A stretch of DNA of 64,000 nt, from positions 496,001 to 560,000 of the forward strand of contig BTPP01000003.1 of the NCBI GenBank assembly GCA_037102815.1, written 5' to 3'. Origin of the DNA: Neurospora intermedia. Taxonomy: Eukaryota; Ascomycota; Sordariomycetes; Sordariales; Sordariaceae. Of the stretch, positions 47,952-60,528 are shown piece after piece. Position 1 is the stretch's first letter. Each line of letters begins with the position of its first letter. The notes under the pieces were generated by a model, which did no database searches, was not told the DNA's origin, and saw nothing but the letters and a program-made list of their open reading frames with translations. The translations under genes and the position numbers were made by a program.

Positions 47952-49291
47952 TTTTGGACGAGTTGGTGTTTGGCGAGGCCGGGTGCGCTCGGGGGTTCGG
48001 AGGAAAGGGGAATTAAAAGGTGGACTCGAAGACGGTCGGGGTGCGGCGGACGGCAATTGAGGAGGTCAACCGGGTCCTGGGTGGTGCGTCGTCGGGTCGA
48101 ACGAGGGAAAAGTTGCGAGCGTTTAGCGTTGAGGGGGTGGAAAGTTCCAAGGTAGGACGTTTACGTCGGTGCTCAGGATGCGAAATGAAGTTTTGGAGCT
48201 TCGGGAATTTTCGCAGCCGTGACCGTCCACCGTTCTTCCTTACCCACAGTACCATTGTTTCTTACTAACAGCCGACTGGCTGCCCGGCGAAAAGCTGTTT
48301 CTTTACCGGTTTTTACGGCAAGAACGCCTCTGCTCCGGCGGGTTGGCGGCCAACGCGGGCTTCCCTGCACAGCGGTTGGCTGGCCCTGACAGCATTGCCC
48401 GCTAGCGGGAACACCCACTGGACCGTAGCGATATGGGATGGACGCCAGCGCGGCTCACCACACGTGCGGCATTCAGCCCGGGGGGGGCGGGCACTCACTG
48501 ACTAGAGGTACCTTCCTTACCTAGAGGTACCTTTATCAACGACATGCCCTTCTTGACCTCTCTGCCTGCCGACTGGCGGCCGGAGAGCCTGGGACGGCAG
48601 CCCGACGGCGAGGAGCAGTGGCGATCACGTGCATTGAAGCTGGGTGAACACCCCACCGCCCGTGTCTTCTTGCAGCAGGCGGGCCCCGGTTGGCAGAAGC
48701 AAAGTTAGGTTGGACCCTCGAATGGAGTGAGTGGAAGAGAGGATGCCCGCCCACTGCAGCGGGCAGCTGGAGGGAGTGCTCAGTGAGGTGTGCTGAATCC
48801 CGTTGCGTGGGAGGCCAGTCCCCCAAATGGAAACATCCATCCATTGTCTTTTGTTTGGTCAACCTCCCTTTCCTTCCTTGCGGCAATCAACCGCGAAGAG
48901 GAACGAAAGGACGTCGCGCTTGGACGTGAGAGTCTGGAACACAGCACCGCTTTTAGATTTGAAACCTCTCTATTTTTGACTTAAATCCTAGCTGCATTGC
49001 CTTATCATTGCCATAACACCACGTCGCAACTCAGCAGCTTTGCCCCTCCCTCTTCGCTTTCCATTGTTCCACTCCACCTGCACATCAGACAACGCGACAT
49101 CCGCCTCAACCTCCCACGAAGCTTTCTAAGCTCGCTCTACCTCGCACGGGTCGCATCCCTTCAAATAGTCGACCGCATTTTGCCAGGTGCTGGATACCCG
49201 CGTTGCGCCCCCTCAAGGGCTTGCGCCGGCAGCAGAAGTTGGCACTTCAGGGACCAGTCTGTTCAGGGACTGAATAGTAGGATTTGCAAAG
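47952..49291. promoter_or_regulatory. divergent promoter of ATP synthase e (-) and dynein IC (+)
   Basis: 1.3 kb with no supported gene. A pair of CTAGAGGTA copies 19 bp apart (48502-48510, 48521-48529) sits near the middle. Confidence 0.5.
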
Positions 49292-51450
49292 ATGCAGCAA
49301 CGTCGGGATGAGATCCTCGCCAAGAAGGCGAAGCTCGCCGAGCTGAAGCGCCAGCGAGAGCTCCGTGCTACTCAGGTTAATGCCCGCTTGAGCATAGGAA
49401 GCGCAAGCGATGTGAGTGGATGGTCCTTGCTTGGTATCTGCTCTTTCGCTTTTAAAGCTGATCTGTTTTTGTCCAGATAGTCAGCCCAACGCCCGGTAGG
49501 GCAGAAAGCCGTCGTGAGATCGAAACTCTGATCCAAAGCCTGGTTGGCGAAAGCAGACCCGTATCAGTCTCAACCGGCGCAAATTCTCCCCGCCTCCATG
49601 GAAGCCGACCCAACAGCGTAATAAGCGCCGGGGAAACTAGTATCTCGCCCTCGGAATATGCTACGCCAGCTCTCGGCCCCATACTTGCTTCTTCAAATCA
49701 GACCACGCAGGTCCTTTCCACGACTCTCACGACTGTTTACGAATGCCCACCGTCGCCAGTAAAGGAAGTGTTTACGTACAGCAAAGGAGTACAAACTACG
49801 GACGATTGGGTGCCCCAGCCAAAGCCCCGTAGATATTCGGACTCGGAAATCGACGAACCGCCTGCATCGCCCACTAAGACTAGGGTTAGCAGGAGGTTAC
49901 GGGATCGCGAAGAGGAGTTACGCGAGAACATAAGAAAGGAGATCGAGCAGGAGTTGAAAGCGGCCAAGGAACTCGTCATAGATGGAGTGTACAAACCGTC
50001 TGCTGCGGCCAACTTCCCCACGAGGAATCTTACCGACGAAGAGCTGAACGCCGTTACGCAATCCGACGACTTTATGGACTTTATCGATAAGTCGACCAAG
50101 GTTATCGAAAAGGCGCTCGACCAGGAGTACGACATTTTGACGGACTATACCCTCGGCGTAAACGATGTCGACGAAGAAGACGAACAAAACGGGAACACGG
50201 GCGGGAAGGGTCGGCGGAAGGTGAAGGAATTGGCCCAGTTCTATGACGAGCGGTGGTCCAAGAAGCGCATGATCAGCTCCATTGACTTCTCGCCCAAGTT
50301 CAGTGAACTACTCCTGGCATCATACACCAAGAACCCCTCGGCACCCCATGACCCAGATGGAATCGTGCAGGTCTGGAATATGCATTTGCACGAAAGGCCC
50401 GAGTTTGTGTTCCATGCGCAATCCGACATCTTAACGGCCAAGTTTTCTCCTTTTCACCCTAACCTGATTATCGGCGGAGCCTACAGTGGACAGGTTCTGC
50501 TCTGGGACACGCGCGCTAGGTCAGCGCCTGTACAAAAGACGCCCCTGACAGGTTCCGGACACACACATCCTGTTTACTGTATCGATATCATTGGCACGCA
50601 GAACGCCAACAACATCATATCATGCTCAACAGATGGCCACATGTGCGGCTGGAGTATTGACATGCTTGCCCAGCCTCAAGAGAACCTTACACTTATTGCT
50701 CCCCATCCGTCCAGGACTGAAGACATGAGTCCCACGTGTATGGCGTTCCCGCAGGCCGATCCGACTTTCTTCCTGGTTGGTACGGAAGAGGGATCCATCT
50801 ACCCGTGCCATCGGTACGATCGCGCCGGTGCCAAGGCCGGCGTAGATGCTCGCGTCAGTTATAGGGGCCATGCTGCTCCCGTTATGGCAGTCGACTTCCA
50901 TCCTGCACGGGGTGTTGTCGACTTGGGGGATCTCGTACTGTCTGCTAGCTTGGACTGGAGCGTCAAACTCTGGAAGGCGCGCGCTCCTGCGGCAACGTCT
51001 ACGGTTGTGACAACGGGTGGTGGTATCAACGTACCCGGTCAAGAGCATAACGGCGTCCAACCACTGATAGACTTTGTGCGCGAGGATGTCGTTTATGATG
51101 TGGCCTGGTCACCAGTAAAGCCTGGTGTGTTCAGCTTGGTTGACGGCGCAGGCTGGCTTGAGCTGTGGGATATCACCGTCGAGACTGAGGAGCCCGTTGC
51201 ACGCATTTCTCCTAGCCCACGCAAAGATGGACGACCAATGCTGAGCAAGAGCTTGAACAAGGTCAAGTGGGAGCGTACTGAGGGCAAGCGATTGGCCACT
51301 GGCGGTATCGACGGCACGGTCACCATGTTCGAAGTTGGTCCGGATCTGGGTGGAAAGGAGGATTTGAAGAATGAGGAATGGCAGAGTGTGAAGAAGCTGG
51401 TGCAAAAGGCCGAGCACATGATTTCACTGAAAGAAGCGCAGGAGAAGTAG
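49292..51450 (+). CDS. cytoplasmic dynein intermediate chain
   Basis: Cargo- and dynactin-binding subunit of cytoplasmic dynein, needed for nuclear positioning and retrograde transport in hyphae. Exons 49292-49411 and 49477-51450 (697 aa; intron 65 bp). The N-terminus MQQRRDEILAKKAKLAELKR is the charged coiled coil that binds dynactin p150. A Ser/Thr-rich linker follows, with VFTYSKGVQTTDDW, which contains an LC8-type QT anchor. A second coiled-coil stretch comes next (RRLRDREEELRENIRKEIEQ). From about residue 290 come WD40 repeats: MISSIDFSPKFSELLLASYT, NLIIGGAYSGQVLLWDTRAR, VLSASLDWSVKLWKARAPA and RLATGGIDGTVTMFEVGPDL. Length and order are those of the family. In Neurospora, dynein subunit mutants belong to the ropy class; I do not assign a ro number. 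Confidence 0.95.
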
Positions 51451-52382
51451 GATGGAGGAGATGTCAAACGCCTGATTTATTAGTGTGCGGGTGGAAGACA
51501 TTCGAATGGCATGCTCCGTTGATCACCAGCTTGGGTGCAGTGACTGTCCTTTTGAGTGCTCCGAGTACGGCCCTAAAAGTGCTTGGTGACGGAATAAACC
51601 TTCTGTGAACAGAGCGTCTTCTGAAGTTTGCTGGCTCAGCTGTTTGGCTCTTCACCCCTGAATGTCAACAATAGGTTTATAACCCTAACCCTTCGATGAC
51701 AATCGGAGCAAAGTGTGCTTACGTAACTAGGCTAGGTTCCCCCATATATGGCGCAACAAAAAGGCACGCACATCGAAGAGATGACAGAATCTTCACCTCG
51801 TTCTCCTCCAGCGATTTCGTTCTTTAAAGGCAGCACCGTCTTGGACCACCAGCTCGTGCCACATTCCGTGCCGGCAGTTCATTAGTATCCAAGCCGGCCT
51901 TTCTTCGCCTTTGCTAGCCTTTGACTTGTTGATCCTTTTTCTTTTTTTTTTTCTTTGATTCTCATTGTAAGTTACTCATCCTCCCGTCTGGAATTCCCTC
52001 TCCGGCATTATGATGAATGATTCTTCCAAGAATTCTGCAATTCTCAAGTTCCCTCGGGCAACCGAGGCTCACTGTGGACTATCAACACATTACTATTTCC
52101 CTGACCCGCCATGTCACCAAATTACTATTCATAGACACTAGAGTGTTTGAAGGATTGGCCTGCTGACATGAACAAGTTCAACAGATTTAGGGCATTTGTG
52201 ATAGCACACCAGTATTGGCAAGATAGAAGCAACAGACTATGATATCATTATTCGCAACACCTGAAATCTCCATCTACCCTGTGAATGTTTTTCTCATCAC
52301 TTCATGGTGTTTCTTCGTTCTCTCTCCTCATTCTGAGACATTTGTCCACACACATAGAGGTAGCTTAGCGTCCAGTCTCCTC
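51451..52382. other. intergenic between convergent dynein IC and AKR genes
   Basis: Facing 3' ends. A telomere-like AACCCTAACCCT is at 51681-51692. No gene seen. Confidence 0.65.
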
Positions 52383-53519
52383 TTACGTATCGGTAGGAAT
52401 CCAGTCAGGATACCTCGCACCCTTGACGTCGAACTTTGCCAGCGTCGCATCAATCTCATCCATCTCCTGATCCGTCAACTCCACGAACACAGCGTTCTCG
52501 TTGACCCGCTCCACCGTCGTGGCGCCGGGGATGGGGATGATCTCTGGCATGCCAGGCCGGCGCGACAGGCACCGTGTCCAAGAAATGGCCAACTGCGCGG
52601 GTGTGCAACCCTTCTTCTTGGCCATCTCCTCAACCTGGCGGACAAGCTGGAGGTTGATGTCGAAGTTCTCCTCGGAGAAGCGGGGGAAGTGAAGCAACAT
52701 TGGGAACGTGGAAAGATCGTCTCGCGATTTGATCTGGCCGGTTAGGATCTGTTGTTGCCGTAGTAGTTAGCTAACATTGTCCCCGGATCAAGTGAAGACA
52801 TGAAAGTATCAAGGAAGGAAAAACTTACCCCTCTTCCCAAAGGACTATAAGCGATCAACGGAATGCCATACTCCTTGCAAGCCGCCGCCACCCCATTGTC
52901 CAAGACCTCTGTCGCAAACAAACTCAGCTCTACCTCCACGGCCACCACCTTCGTAATCTTGACCGCCTTGTGAATCGTCTCCGCGCTAACCTCGCTCAAA
53001 CTGATTCCCCCCAACAGGCCCTTGTCAATGTACTCCTGCATAACCCCAAACGTCTCCTCCATGTCTACCTTCGGATCACGTCTGGCAGCCTCAAAGATAT
53101 CCAACTTTTTGCGTCCGTTCAGCTGCTTGATTACGGTATCCAAAGATCGGCGGACTTCGGTCGCGGATCCATCGGGGTGCATCCCGTCGACGCCGCCACA
53201 GCCCTTGATGGAGAGGACGACTTTGTCGGCGTCTTCTGGGTACTGGGAAAAGTAACGCTCGAGAAGGATGGGCGAGTTGTACGGGGGTTGCCCGTAGAAT
53301 TCGCCGCCGTTCCAGAAGTTGAGGCCGTGAGAAAGGGCGGCGCGCATAGTAGCGAAGGCTTGCTCCTGGGGAACGGGGTTGGGGCGCCAGGTGAAGCCTG
53401 TGTGGTTGTTAGTTTGGGATTGGCGTTTGGAAGATGTGTGAGGGAGAGGGAGAGGACGAAGACTCACCCATGAGGCCGAAGCCTGTTGGCCCGACTTCTT
53501 TTCCGACGAGTTGAGGCAT
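52383..53519 (-). CDS. plr1: aldo-keto reductase, pyridoxal reductase-like
   Basis: NADPH-dependent reductase related to fission-yeast pyridoxal reductase (AKR8 type), which makes pyridoxine from pyridoxal. Exons 53519-53468, 53397-52829 and 52748-52383 (328 aa; introns 70 and 80 bp). The N-terminus MPQLVGKEVGPTGFGLMGFT has the GxGLMG pattern. The catalytic Tyr is in FWNGGEFYGQP, a segment typical of the pyridoxal reductases. Then KVVLSIKGCGG (catalytic Lys), LDIFEAARRDP, GISLSEVSAETI, VEVELSLFATEVL, IAYSPLGRGILTGQ and the cofactor end IIPIPGATTVERVNEN. The Asp of the standard tetrad reads Asn in this segment (FWNGGEFYG), and the usual His segment reads FEAARR. I believe both fit the subgroup, but this deserves an alignment. 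Confidence 0.88.
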
Positions 53520-54612
53520 GTTACCAAGTTGTGTAGGCTGAAAATGAATTATTTCTTTTGCTTAATGTAGATGGTTATGTTGTGACCGTAGTGAACGTGT
53601 GATCTTCTTGGCTTCAGATGAGGGTGGCAGCTTCAGTTCTTATACATTACCTCCATACGATATCTTAGTCAGACTTCAAGGGTCTTTAATAAACCTGTCC
53701 GCTCATTCTCGGAATATCTTCTTTGGTACCGATCCTAATTCAGACCCCGCCCGTTCTCCATCACATCGCCTCAGAATCGCAGTTCCCCGAATTATCTGAC
53801 CCCGCGGCCGGGAGATCCATGACGTCTGAACCCCGCGGGCTCCCTTTGCGGCGGGTGGTTCGGCTCGCCGCGTCCCGCCACCCGGACTTTACACATGGAA
53901 CCTTGCTGTCCTGGGAAATAGAGATCTAGACCGCGAAAGAACATCGAGATTCGAGACGTCGGTAGTGGCTTATCTCCGGAGCGCGGTGTAAAATCCGAGT
54001 GGCTTGTAACCGGGACCCGCGGCTTCCCGCTGTTCAGTGTCATCGCTTTTCCTCGTTGAACTGGGTTTTGTTTGATCCCACGTTGTATTCTACCATACTG
54101 GCCAATTAGGTGGTTTTACTTTGTGGGCTAGGGAAGCTCAGGCGTCGAACGACGTGCGTGTCTTCTCAGAAACCGATTGGCCCATACAGCCTGAAGATAA
54201 GATTTAGTTGAATGAGAAATTGAGATACCAATGACAGTGTCTCGCTGTCCAATGTTAGGTGGTTACTAGTCAGTAATGGAGCTGGATATAAGGGTGATGG
54301 CTGATATGTAAGCTGACGGGGCCCCAATCTTATGCTTTGTTTTGCACCTTCTCGGATGTCGGGTTGGTTGGTAATAAGGCTGGACTGGGATAGAATGGAA
54401 GCTGTAGGCCAGTCTCTGTCAAATGTAATTGAGTTCACTCTTCAAGAACTTGCTGTCCATGTTTATGTCAGTGACCTCCAGTGTCTCATAGGCCTCCACA
54501 GGCACATATCGCCCATATACGAAACGCACACTCTATTACAACGAGTACATCTTTCTAATCCATAGGTCTCCATCAATATCTGTTTACACCCTCATCCCAA
54601 ATCTACCAGCCT
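53520..54612. other. intergenic between AKR and CCCH genes
   Basis: Promoter of the AKR gene (left) and 3' UTR of the CCCH gene (right). Nothing else supportable. Confidence 0.6.
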
Positions 54613-55103
54613 CTAGATCTCGACCAGCCGCGGAACATCCGGCAACTGCACCATACTCCCGCCCTCGTTCTCATCCTCACAAGTCGCCTTCATGTTACCC
54701 GGAATCGTGACTACCACCTGCCCCTGATCCTGCTTCGGAGCATGCATAGACGCCGCAAGGCCCTTGACCGGCTTCCTCTCATTGAGCCCCTCCTTCTCCT
54801 TTCTCTCATCCGTTTCAACTCCCGCTCCACCATCGCCTGCAACGGGCTTCCCCGTCGCAGTATTCAACATCACCCCCGATGAAGCCCCGGCACCGATATC
54901 GACACCGGCAGGAGTAGAACCACCCCCAACCGTTTCCCCTCCAGAACCAGCACGCCCCTGATCAGCAGCAGCACCCCCCTTCTTACCCCCGTCATCAGCA
55001 GTAACAAGACTCACCGTCCCATCCTCGTTGAACGTCACCTTGACATTCTTGCGGTTTCTATCCAAAGGCGTCTTTTCTCCCTTACGCTCAAATCGTTGTT
55101 GGG

Positions 55104-55143
<40 letters not shown>

Positions 55144-56514
55144 TTGCTGCGATTGCTGTTGTTGGCCAGAGACACCACCATGTCCATATCCATGCATCAA
55201 CAACGCATCAGCCGGATGACGAAGCGGGTGGTGAGGACTACCATATCCCGGGGGAATCAGCATGGAACTGAGGAGGCGGAGGCGTTGGTTGAATTCCCGC
55301 TGTTGGGCTTTGAGTTTTCTGTTGCTTAGTTTTTTTGCCGTTGCTGGTAGTGTCATTCCAGACAAGTTTGGGAGCATGTGATGGGGGTTATGGGCCATGG
55401 GAGTGCAAGGGACGGGCGGAGGAGGAACTGGACCACCACCACTAGCACCACCACCACCAACACCGGCAGCAACAGCAGTCTGCTTTGCTTTACTGGGCAT
55501 ACCGATACCAGTAGCAGCAATCCACCACGCAGGAATCTCACAGAGGCCAACCTCGAGAAGACCTTCAAGCGTGGTGGGCATGGCGTGCCTGTGACGGCAG
55601 AAGGTGCCCCATTTGCAGGTGCCGTGTTGACACCAGTGGCGGCAGTATTCTTGGGGAACTGAAGCAGAAGAAGCGGCAGCGGGTGTAGTGTTAGAGCTGT
55701 TGACACCAGGACCAGCAGGATTGGGAACTACTGTAGGGGGGCTGGCAGCAGGTGTTGCAACATTGGTGTTGGCAGCGGCGGGCTTGGGTGGTGTAGCCAT
55801 CGTGTTGTGAGGAACGCTTGCTCTTTGATCCGCAGTGCTTGTAGTGCCAATAGGGGACTTGTTGTCTCGGTGGACAGTCGGATGACTACGAGATGCGAAC
55901 TGGGGAGAAGGAGGTGGTGCGAGTAGGGCAGAATGACGACTGGCATCCTGTGCTTCGGTTTCTCGGGCGATGCTCCGTTCGACCAGATCGGCCCATCGCA
56001 TTGTATGCATTGCCTCATCTTCGGCGCGGGTCATCCTGGGCGGGTTTGTGCTTGTCGGTGCCATGCTAGGGTGAGGAATATGCGGAGATTTTTCCCGACA
56101 AGAAGAGGAATGGATTATACTGGAATCACTTCCGGTGGGACCTGCTGGTGTGTTATACGGAACTCGCTCTGAGTGCTCAGGATGAGCCACGGTCCACTGT
56201 CCAGGAGCGCAGGCGCCCCTTGAGCCCAATGTGGCATTGGACGAGTCTCTCCATCCAAATTCCTCATGGGAGTTAGGCTCGATGATCCGTACCCGATATG
56301 TGCCTTCGTTGTGCGGGACAATACCGAGGTTATAGAGCCCCGTGGTCTGCTCGACCGTCAGCTCTCGAGGTAGGCCAATGTCAATCCAGTCGGGAAGCTC
56401 GTCCACAGCAATCAAGGGGACCATCGGACCTTGTTTTCTATGAATTTCTCCGGTGTCATTACGCAAAACCTCAGTGTCAGGTCGGGCAATGAAGAACTGA
56501 GGTTGCGGTACCAT
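54613..56514 (-). CDS. CCCH zinc-finger protein with polyglutamine tract
   Basis: Intronless, 633 aa, ATG 56514. One CCCH finger at about residues 288-307: CRHWCQHGTCKWGTFCRHRH, spacing C-x8-C-x5-C-x3-H. It is directly followed by MPTTLEGLLEVGLCEIPAWW. Such fingers usually bind RNA. The N-terminal about 90 residues are conserved-looking (PLIAVDELPDWIDIGLPREL, VRIIEPNSHEEFGWRDSS). Low-complexity regions follow: Pro/Ser/Thr/Ala before the finger, and a Gln tract of about 25 (CAG/CAA, DNA 55099-55168). Then comes a Gly/Ala-rich tail holding KVTFNEDGTVSLVTADDGGK. Single-finger fungal proteins with this plan are widespread and uncharacterised. Confidence 0.88.
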
Positions 56515-56982
56515 GGTGAGTAAGGTTGACTGACGTCTTGGTATCTGGCGAGACAGTTAATGGGAGGTAAAGAGACCCTGAATCACTCGGGCTGTGCGTC
56601 TGGCCGCAGGAGGAGCAATAAGACTTGTTCGAATTAGCTTGTTCTGGCTATAGACGTTAGCTCGAACTGAGGGCAAAAGATCCAACTTTATAGGGTCATG
56701 TCTGGCGTGCCGTGACGTGCTGGCTATTACTTTGTCAATACAGGTTTGCTGCAGCTATTTTACCTGACAATCCTCAGAGAACTTGTCAAGCGTTAAAGCT
56801 TTGAGTGAACAAACAGTCATACGACCCTTCAAACATACAAGAGAGATGGGCTGGAAGGGCCGGAACAAGCGCTTCTAACAATCGTATTTGGATCGCTGTG
56901 GTGTGTCGAACATGATCGGTTGGTGACTGGGATTACACAAATGCCTATTATCCAACATAAGGGCATTGCTCTCGCGTTATCT
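56515..56982. other. intergenic between CCCH and TBCE genes
   Basis: 470 bp: leader of the CCCH gene and 3' UTR of TBCE. Nothing else seen. Confidence 0.65.
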
Positions 56983-58961
56983 TCACCGCAGTTCGACCCT
57001 GAGTTTAGCCTCAAGGCCATCCACGCAGTAACCAAATTGGCGAGGACCATCCTTCAGCTCAACTTCGCGCCTTACGAATCTTCCACCTTTCTTTCCGGCT
57101 ATAGATGTGCCTGCGAGAGAGGCGGCATCATCCTGTCTGCGCTCTCTCTCTGCCTCTATCTCCTCGTCTTCACTACTGTCACCATCGTGATCGTCGAACC
57201 CACCAACTGGGTCCCATTCACCAGTCTCCCACACCAGTCGTAGCTTCAGAGGCGGGAAACCAAACATTCTCCCCGCAATTCCCTTGACTGCATAGATGTC
57301 AAAAGATTTGGGTATCTGCACAATCCTCTCTTCCGTTGATGTATTGACGCCTGACTCACTGGACGCCAGCTCGGCTAGGTAAAAGTGAACAGTAATCAGC
57401 CTTGCTTCAAGGTAATTCGGGTTGATGTCCTGTTGACGGGATACTACTGGCTCGCCGTAGAGGACACATAGCTCAGCCCAGCGTCGATGGCGTGCCAGCA
57501 CTTGGGCTTCGTCTGCCTCCGCGGTGGTTGACAACTGTCGAGCTATGCGGGAAAGGTAGTACATCTCAGCGTTGGTACGGTCCGCGGCAGTGATATTGCT
57601 GAAGTTGAGCGTCCTAATAGACGGGAGGCGCGCGACCATCAGCATGAATGCCTCATCACTGGCGGCGGTGCCCTTCTTCGAGCTGTCTGTTTCCAAAACA
57701 GCCCCATCCTCGAGTCCCGGATTCTCGTAAATGGGATTGTGGGAGAATCGCAAGGAAGTCAATCCGGGGAACACGTCGAGAAGAGCGTCAACAAATGACC
57801 AATCGCTGACCTTGTTGTACGACATATCAAGATATTGAAGGCTTTTGCCAAAAACCGGTACCTCCTTGGAAGGAGAGGACATGATGGTGGATATCGAGTT
57901 ACCCTTCAGATGCAGATTTCGAAGGGTACTTATACTCGTAAGAGCAGCAATGTCTTCCAGTGATGTAAACTCGTTGAACTCCAGGTTCAGAGACACTAGT
58001 GTTGATGTGAAGGATACTGCTGGCGGGATTGGTGCGAGACTAGACAGCTGGTTTGTGCCGATTTCGAGAAGAGTCAAAGAAGGCAACTTGGAGGCAACAT
58101 GACATATTTCAGACCAACTCAAGAGGGTTTCTCCGAGTTCGAGCTCCTTGACGCCCTTGAAGGCTGTATGCGGTCCATTGAGCTTGTCGTCTTCGATGAC
58201 GTTTTGGAAACGATTTCCGCTGTTCAGTGTCAGTCTTCGTCACATCTTCGAATAGTTCGTAGCAGGCGGACTTGGCTCCGAGGAAATTCACACAAAGAAA
58301 AAGGACATACTTGGCTCTTAAACTGTGCAAAGAATCCAACTCGGAGCAGATATCCACCACAGTACCGAAGTCGGTGAACAAGTTACGGCTGATATCCAGC
58401 TCGACGACCTTGGGACAAGTCTGGCGGATGGTCTGATGATCTTCCCGGTCTGTATTATGTGAATATGCAGAGGTGATGCATGACCCGTCAAGGATGACAA
58501 TCTTCAGTTCGCTCAACTGGGCCTGCTTGCGGCGAATCTTGTCAAAGCCAACCTCCTCGGCAACCTTGCCACCGACAACGATTTGCTTCTCAGGCAGCAT
58601 GGGCCCATTCTCGGAAGGCACGTCAGATGCATACTTGAGCTGGAGTGCAGAGAGAAAGGTCTGGGGTGCATCTGCCGGTCTAGTGGGACGGATGAAAGAC
58701 GCTGCTGTCGCTGACTTGGATTTGCCTGAGATAGCGTTAATTGGCCGTACAGTCTACGTATACACGGTAGGATGGGTGAACCTTACATGTAAAATATCGG
58801 ATGCCCTTGTGCTGGCCAGCGTGTTTGCCGCGTGTCGGATCATCCCATTCAACTCCAAGCCATGAGCCAGTGGTGCCCTCGACCTCACCAATAAACCGGA
58901 CGGTGCACAGGGCGCCGTCGTAGGACCTTCTTTGGCCGATGTGAGGGGTAACGGAAGACAT
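56983..58961 (-). CDS. pac2: tubulin-specific chaperone E (TBCE, Pac2/Alp21)
   Basis: Cofactor E of the tubulin folding pathway. It holds alpha-tubulin and, with cofactors C and D, releases the native dimer. Exons 58961-58787, 58725-58311 and 58219-56983 (608 aa; introns 61 and 91 bp). The CAP-Gly domain is at about residues 10-58: GALCTVRFIGEVEGTTGSWL, then GVEWDDPTRGKHAGQHKGIR, split by intron 1 directly after YFTC. LRRs follow: KVVELDISRNLFTDFGTVVD, TLLEIGTNQLSSLAPIPPAV, LVSLNLEFNEFTSLEDIAAL, LRNLHLKGNSISTIMSS and LQYLDMSYNKVSDWSFVDAL. The C-terminus is the ubiquitin-like domain (FPPLKLRLVWETGEWDPVGG) with an acidic DDHDGDSSEDEEIEAE insert. All three parts expected for the family are present. 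The leader of the next - strand gene lies 577 bp away. Confidence 0.95.
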
Positions 58962-59537
58962 CTTTTGACAATATTTCGAAAGATCAACGGTCAAAAATAC
59001 AATGTCTAATTTTTTTATTCTTTTTTCTCTCCGCCGCTTGATGCACTTCGAGTTTTACCGCTAGACGAATGTTGATTGTCGAAGAGGATGTAATTTTGCA
59101 ATGGTTGCTAACGATTTCTGTTCGTTTAGTTGAGCGTGCTGTACAATACTTTGAAATGGAAGGCAGTCACTGTGGAGGAATTGTAGAGCGTCCCATTTGA
59201 GGTAGCAAACCACTATTTGAATGCACCTAAATAACTATCCTAGGTGCAAGCCGCCGCAAGACCTACGAATTTTGATGCCAAGAACTGGACAACATCAGCG
59301 GGCACCACAACACCATAACACCGCATCACGAAACCTCCTGACAAATGCAAACATTGCCGCCAAAACGATTAAGTATAAGGTGTCGCTGACGCTAGCGATA
59401 ATCTTAAAAACCCGCCCATTCGTTGTTACTGCTGGCATCATTATGGATGGTATCACGAAATCTCTCTGCCATTTTCAATCATACAAACAGCAGCCGCTTG
59501 CTCATGCTTATATATACAACAATGACCACAGTTTCTC
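58962..59537. other. intergenic between TBCE and MaoC genes
   Basis: TBCE promoter and MaoC 3' UTR. No gene seen; AT-richer than neighbours. Confidence 0.6.
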
Positions 59538-60528
59538 TTACAACTTGCTCTGAGGAGCAGGTCCGACGCACTTCATCAGGGCGCGTCCATTGCTGAGCAC
59601 GACTTTACCACCCTCGATCTGGACCTGGAAACGAATCTCCTCCCAGCCATCCTTGATTTCACCAGTCTTCCACGCCGACGCAACAAGCTTATCACCACCA
59701 CGGACAGGGCTGGCGAAGCGGGCCTGGTACTCCTTGATGTTGGCGGGGTCGCTTCCGCCAAGGTGTTGGAGCAGGCCGTGGCAAGCCCAGTTCCACGAGT
59801 ATAGACCGTGGATGATGACGCCTCCGAAGCCCATCTTCTTGCCGGGCTCGGGATCCGCATGGAGGGGGTTGTAATCGCCGTTTAGACGGTACAGAAGAGG
59901 AGTCTCGGGCGTCGTCTGGTTCTCAAACACAGCATCAGGCTTCTTGTCCTTGGGAGGGGGGAAGTTCTGGGTGGCGGGACCCTTAGGGCCGCCCCAGTTG
60001 CCCTGGTTGACGTAGAAGGAAGAGGTGTGGATGCGCGAGTAAACTTCGTTGTTGGTAGCATCTACGATATCGGTCTGGGTCTCGACGACAGAGCCCGGGC
60101 GACCCTTGTCGTAGACGCCGACAACCTTGGTCCGCGACTCAAACCTTTTGCCCTCAGAGGAGGTGGGAAGCTGCTTGAAGAATTCGATCCGGCGCTGTCC
60201 GTCAACGACACGAGCGGGATCGAAGACAGGCACGCCGGGGATGGCAATGGACTTCTGGGCGGCGTAAAAGTCGACTACATCTGAGGAGTCGAGCTTGAAG
60301 GCTGCAAGGCCGTCAGTCATAATACATTGGAAAGCCTAGCGAGTATATGAAATACCTACACAGAGCCAGAGGATAGGTGGGAAAAGGAACGAAGTTGGGA
60401 TGAAGCTCGTAGAGGAAGTGAAGCTCCTCAGCCTTGCATCCGATGGACTGGGCAAAGAGCAAAAGATCCCTCTTGCACCAAGAGACACTCTTGGGCGGGT
60501 ATTCGAAACCAACTCCGGGGCCGGGCAT
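59538..60528 (-). CDS. peroxisomal MaoC-type 2-enoyl-CoA hydratase
   Basis: Hydratase-2 family enzyme that adds water to trans-2-enoyl-CoA to give (R)-3-hydroxyacyl-CoA. Exons 60528-60360 and 60301-59538 (310 aa; intron 58 bp). The N-terminal hot-dog half starts MPGPGVGFEYPPKSVSWCKR and contains DLLLFAQSIGCKAEELHFLY. The C-terminal half holds the hydratase-2 signature LLYRLNGDYNPLHADP with the catalytic Asp and His, followed by MGFGGVIIHGLYSWNWACHG. The last residues, QSKL, form a canonical PTS1, so it should act in peroxisomes. It is a stand-alone enzyme, not the C-terminal domain of the fungal multifunctional Fox2 protein. The exact chain-length specificity is open. It could work downstream of the ABCD transporter at 13.2 kb, but they are 44 kb apart and this is only a shared pathway. 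Confidence 0.93.
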
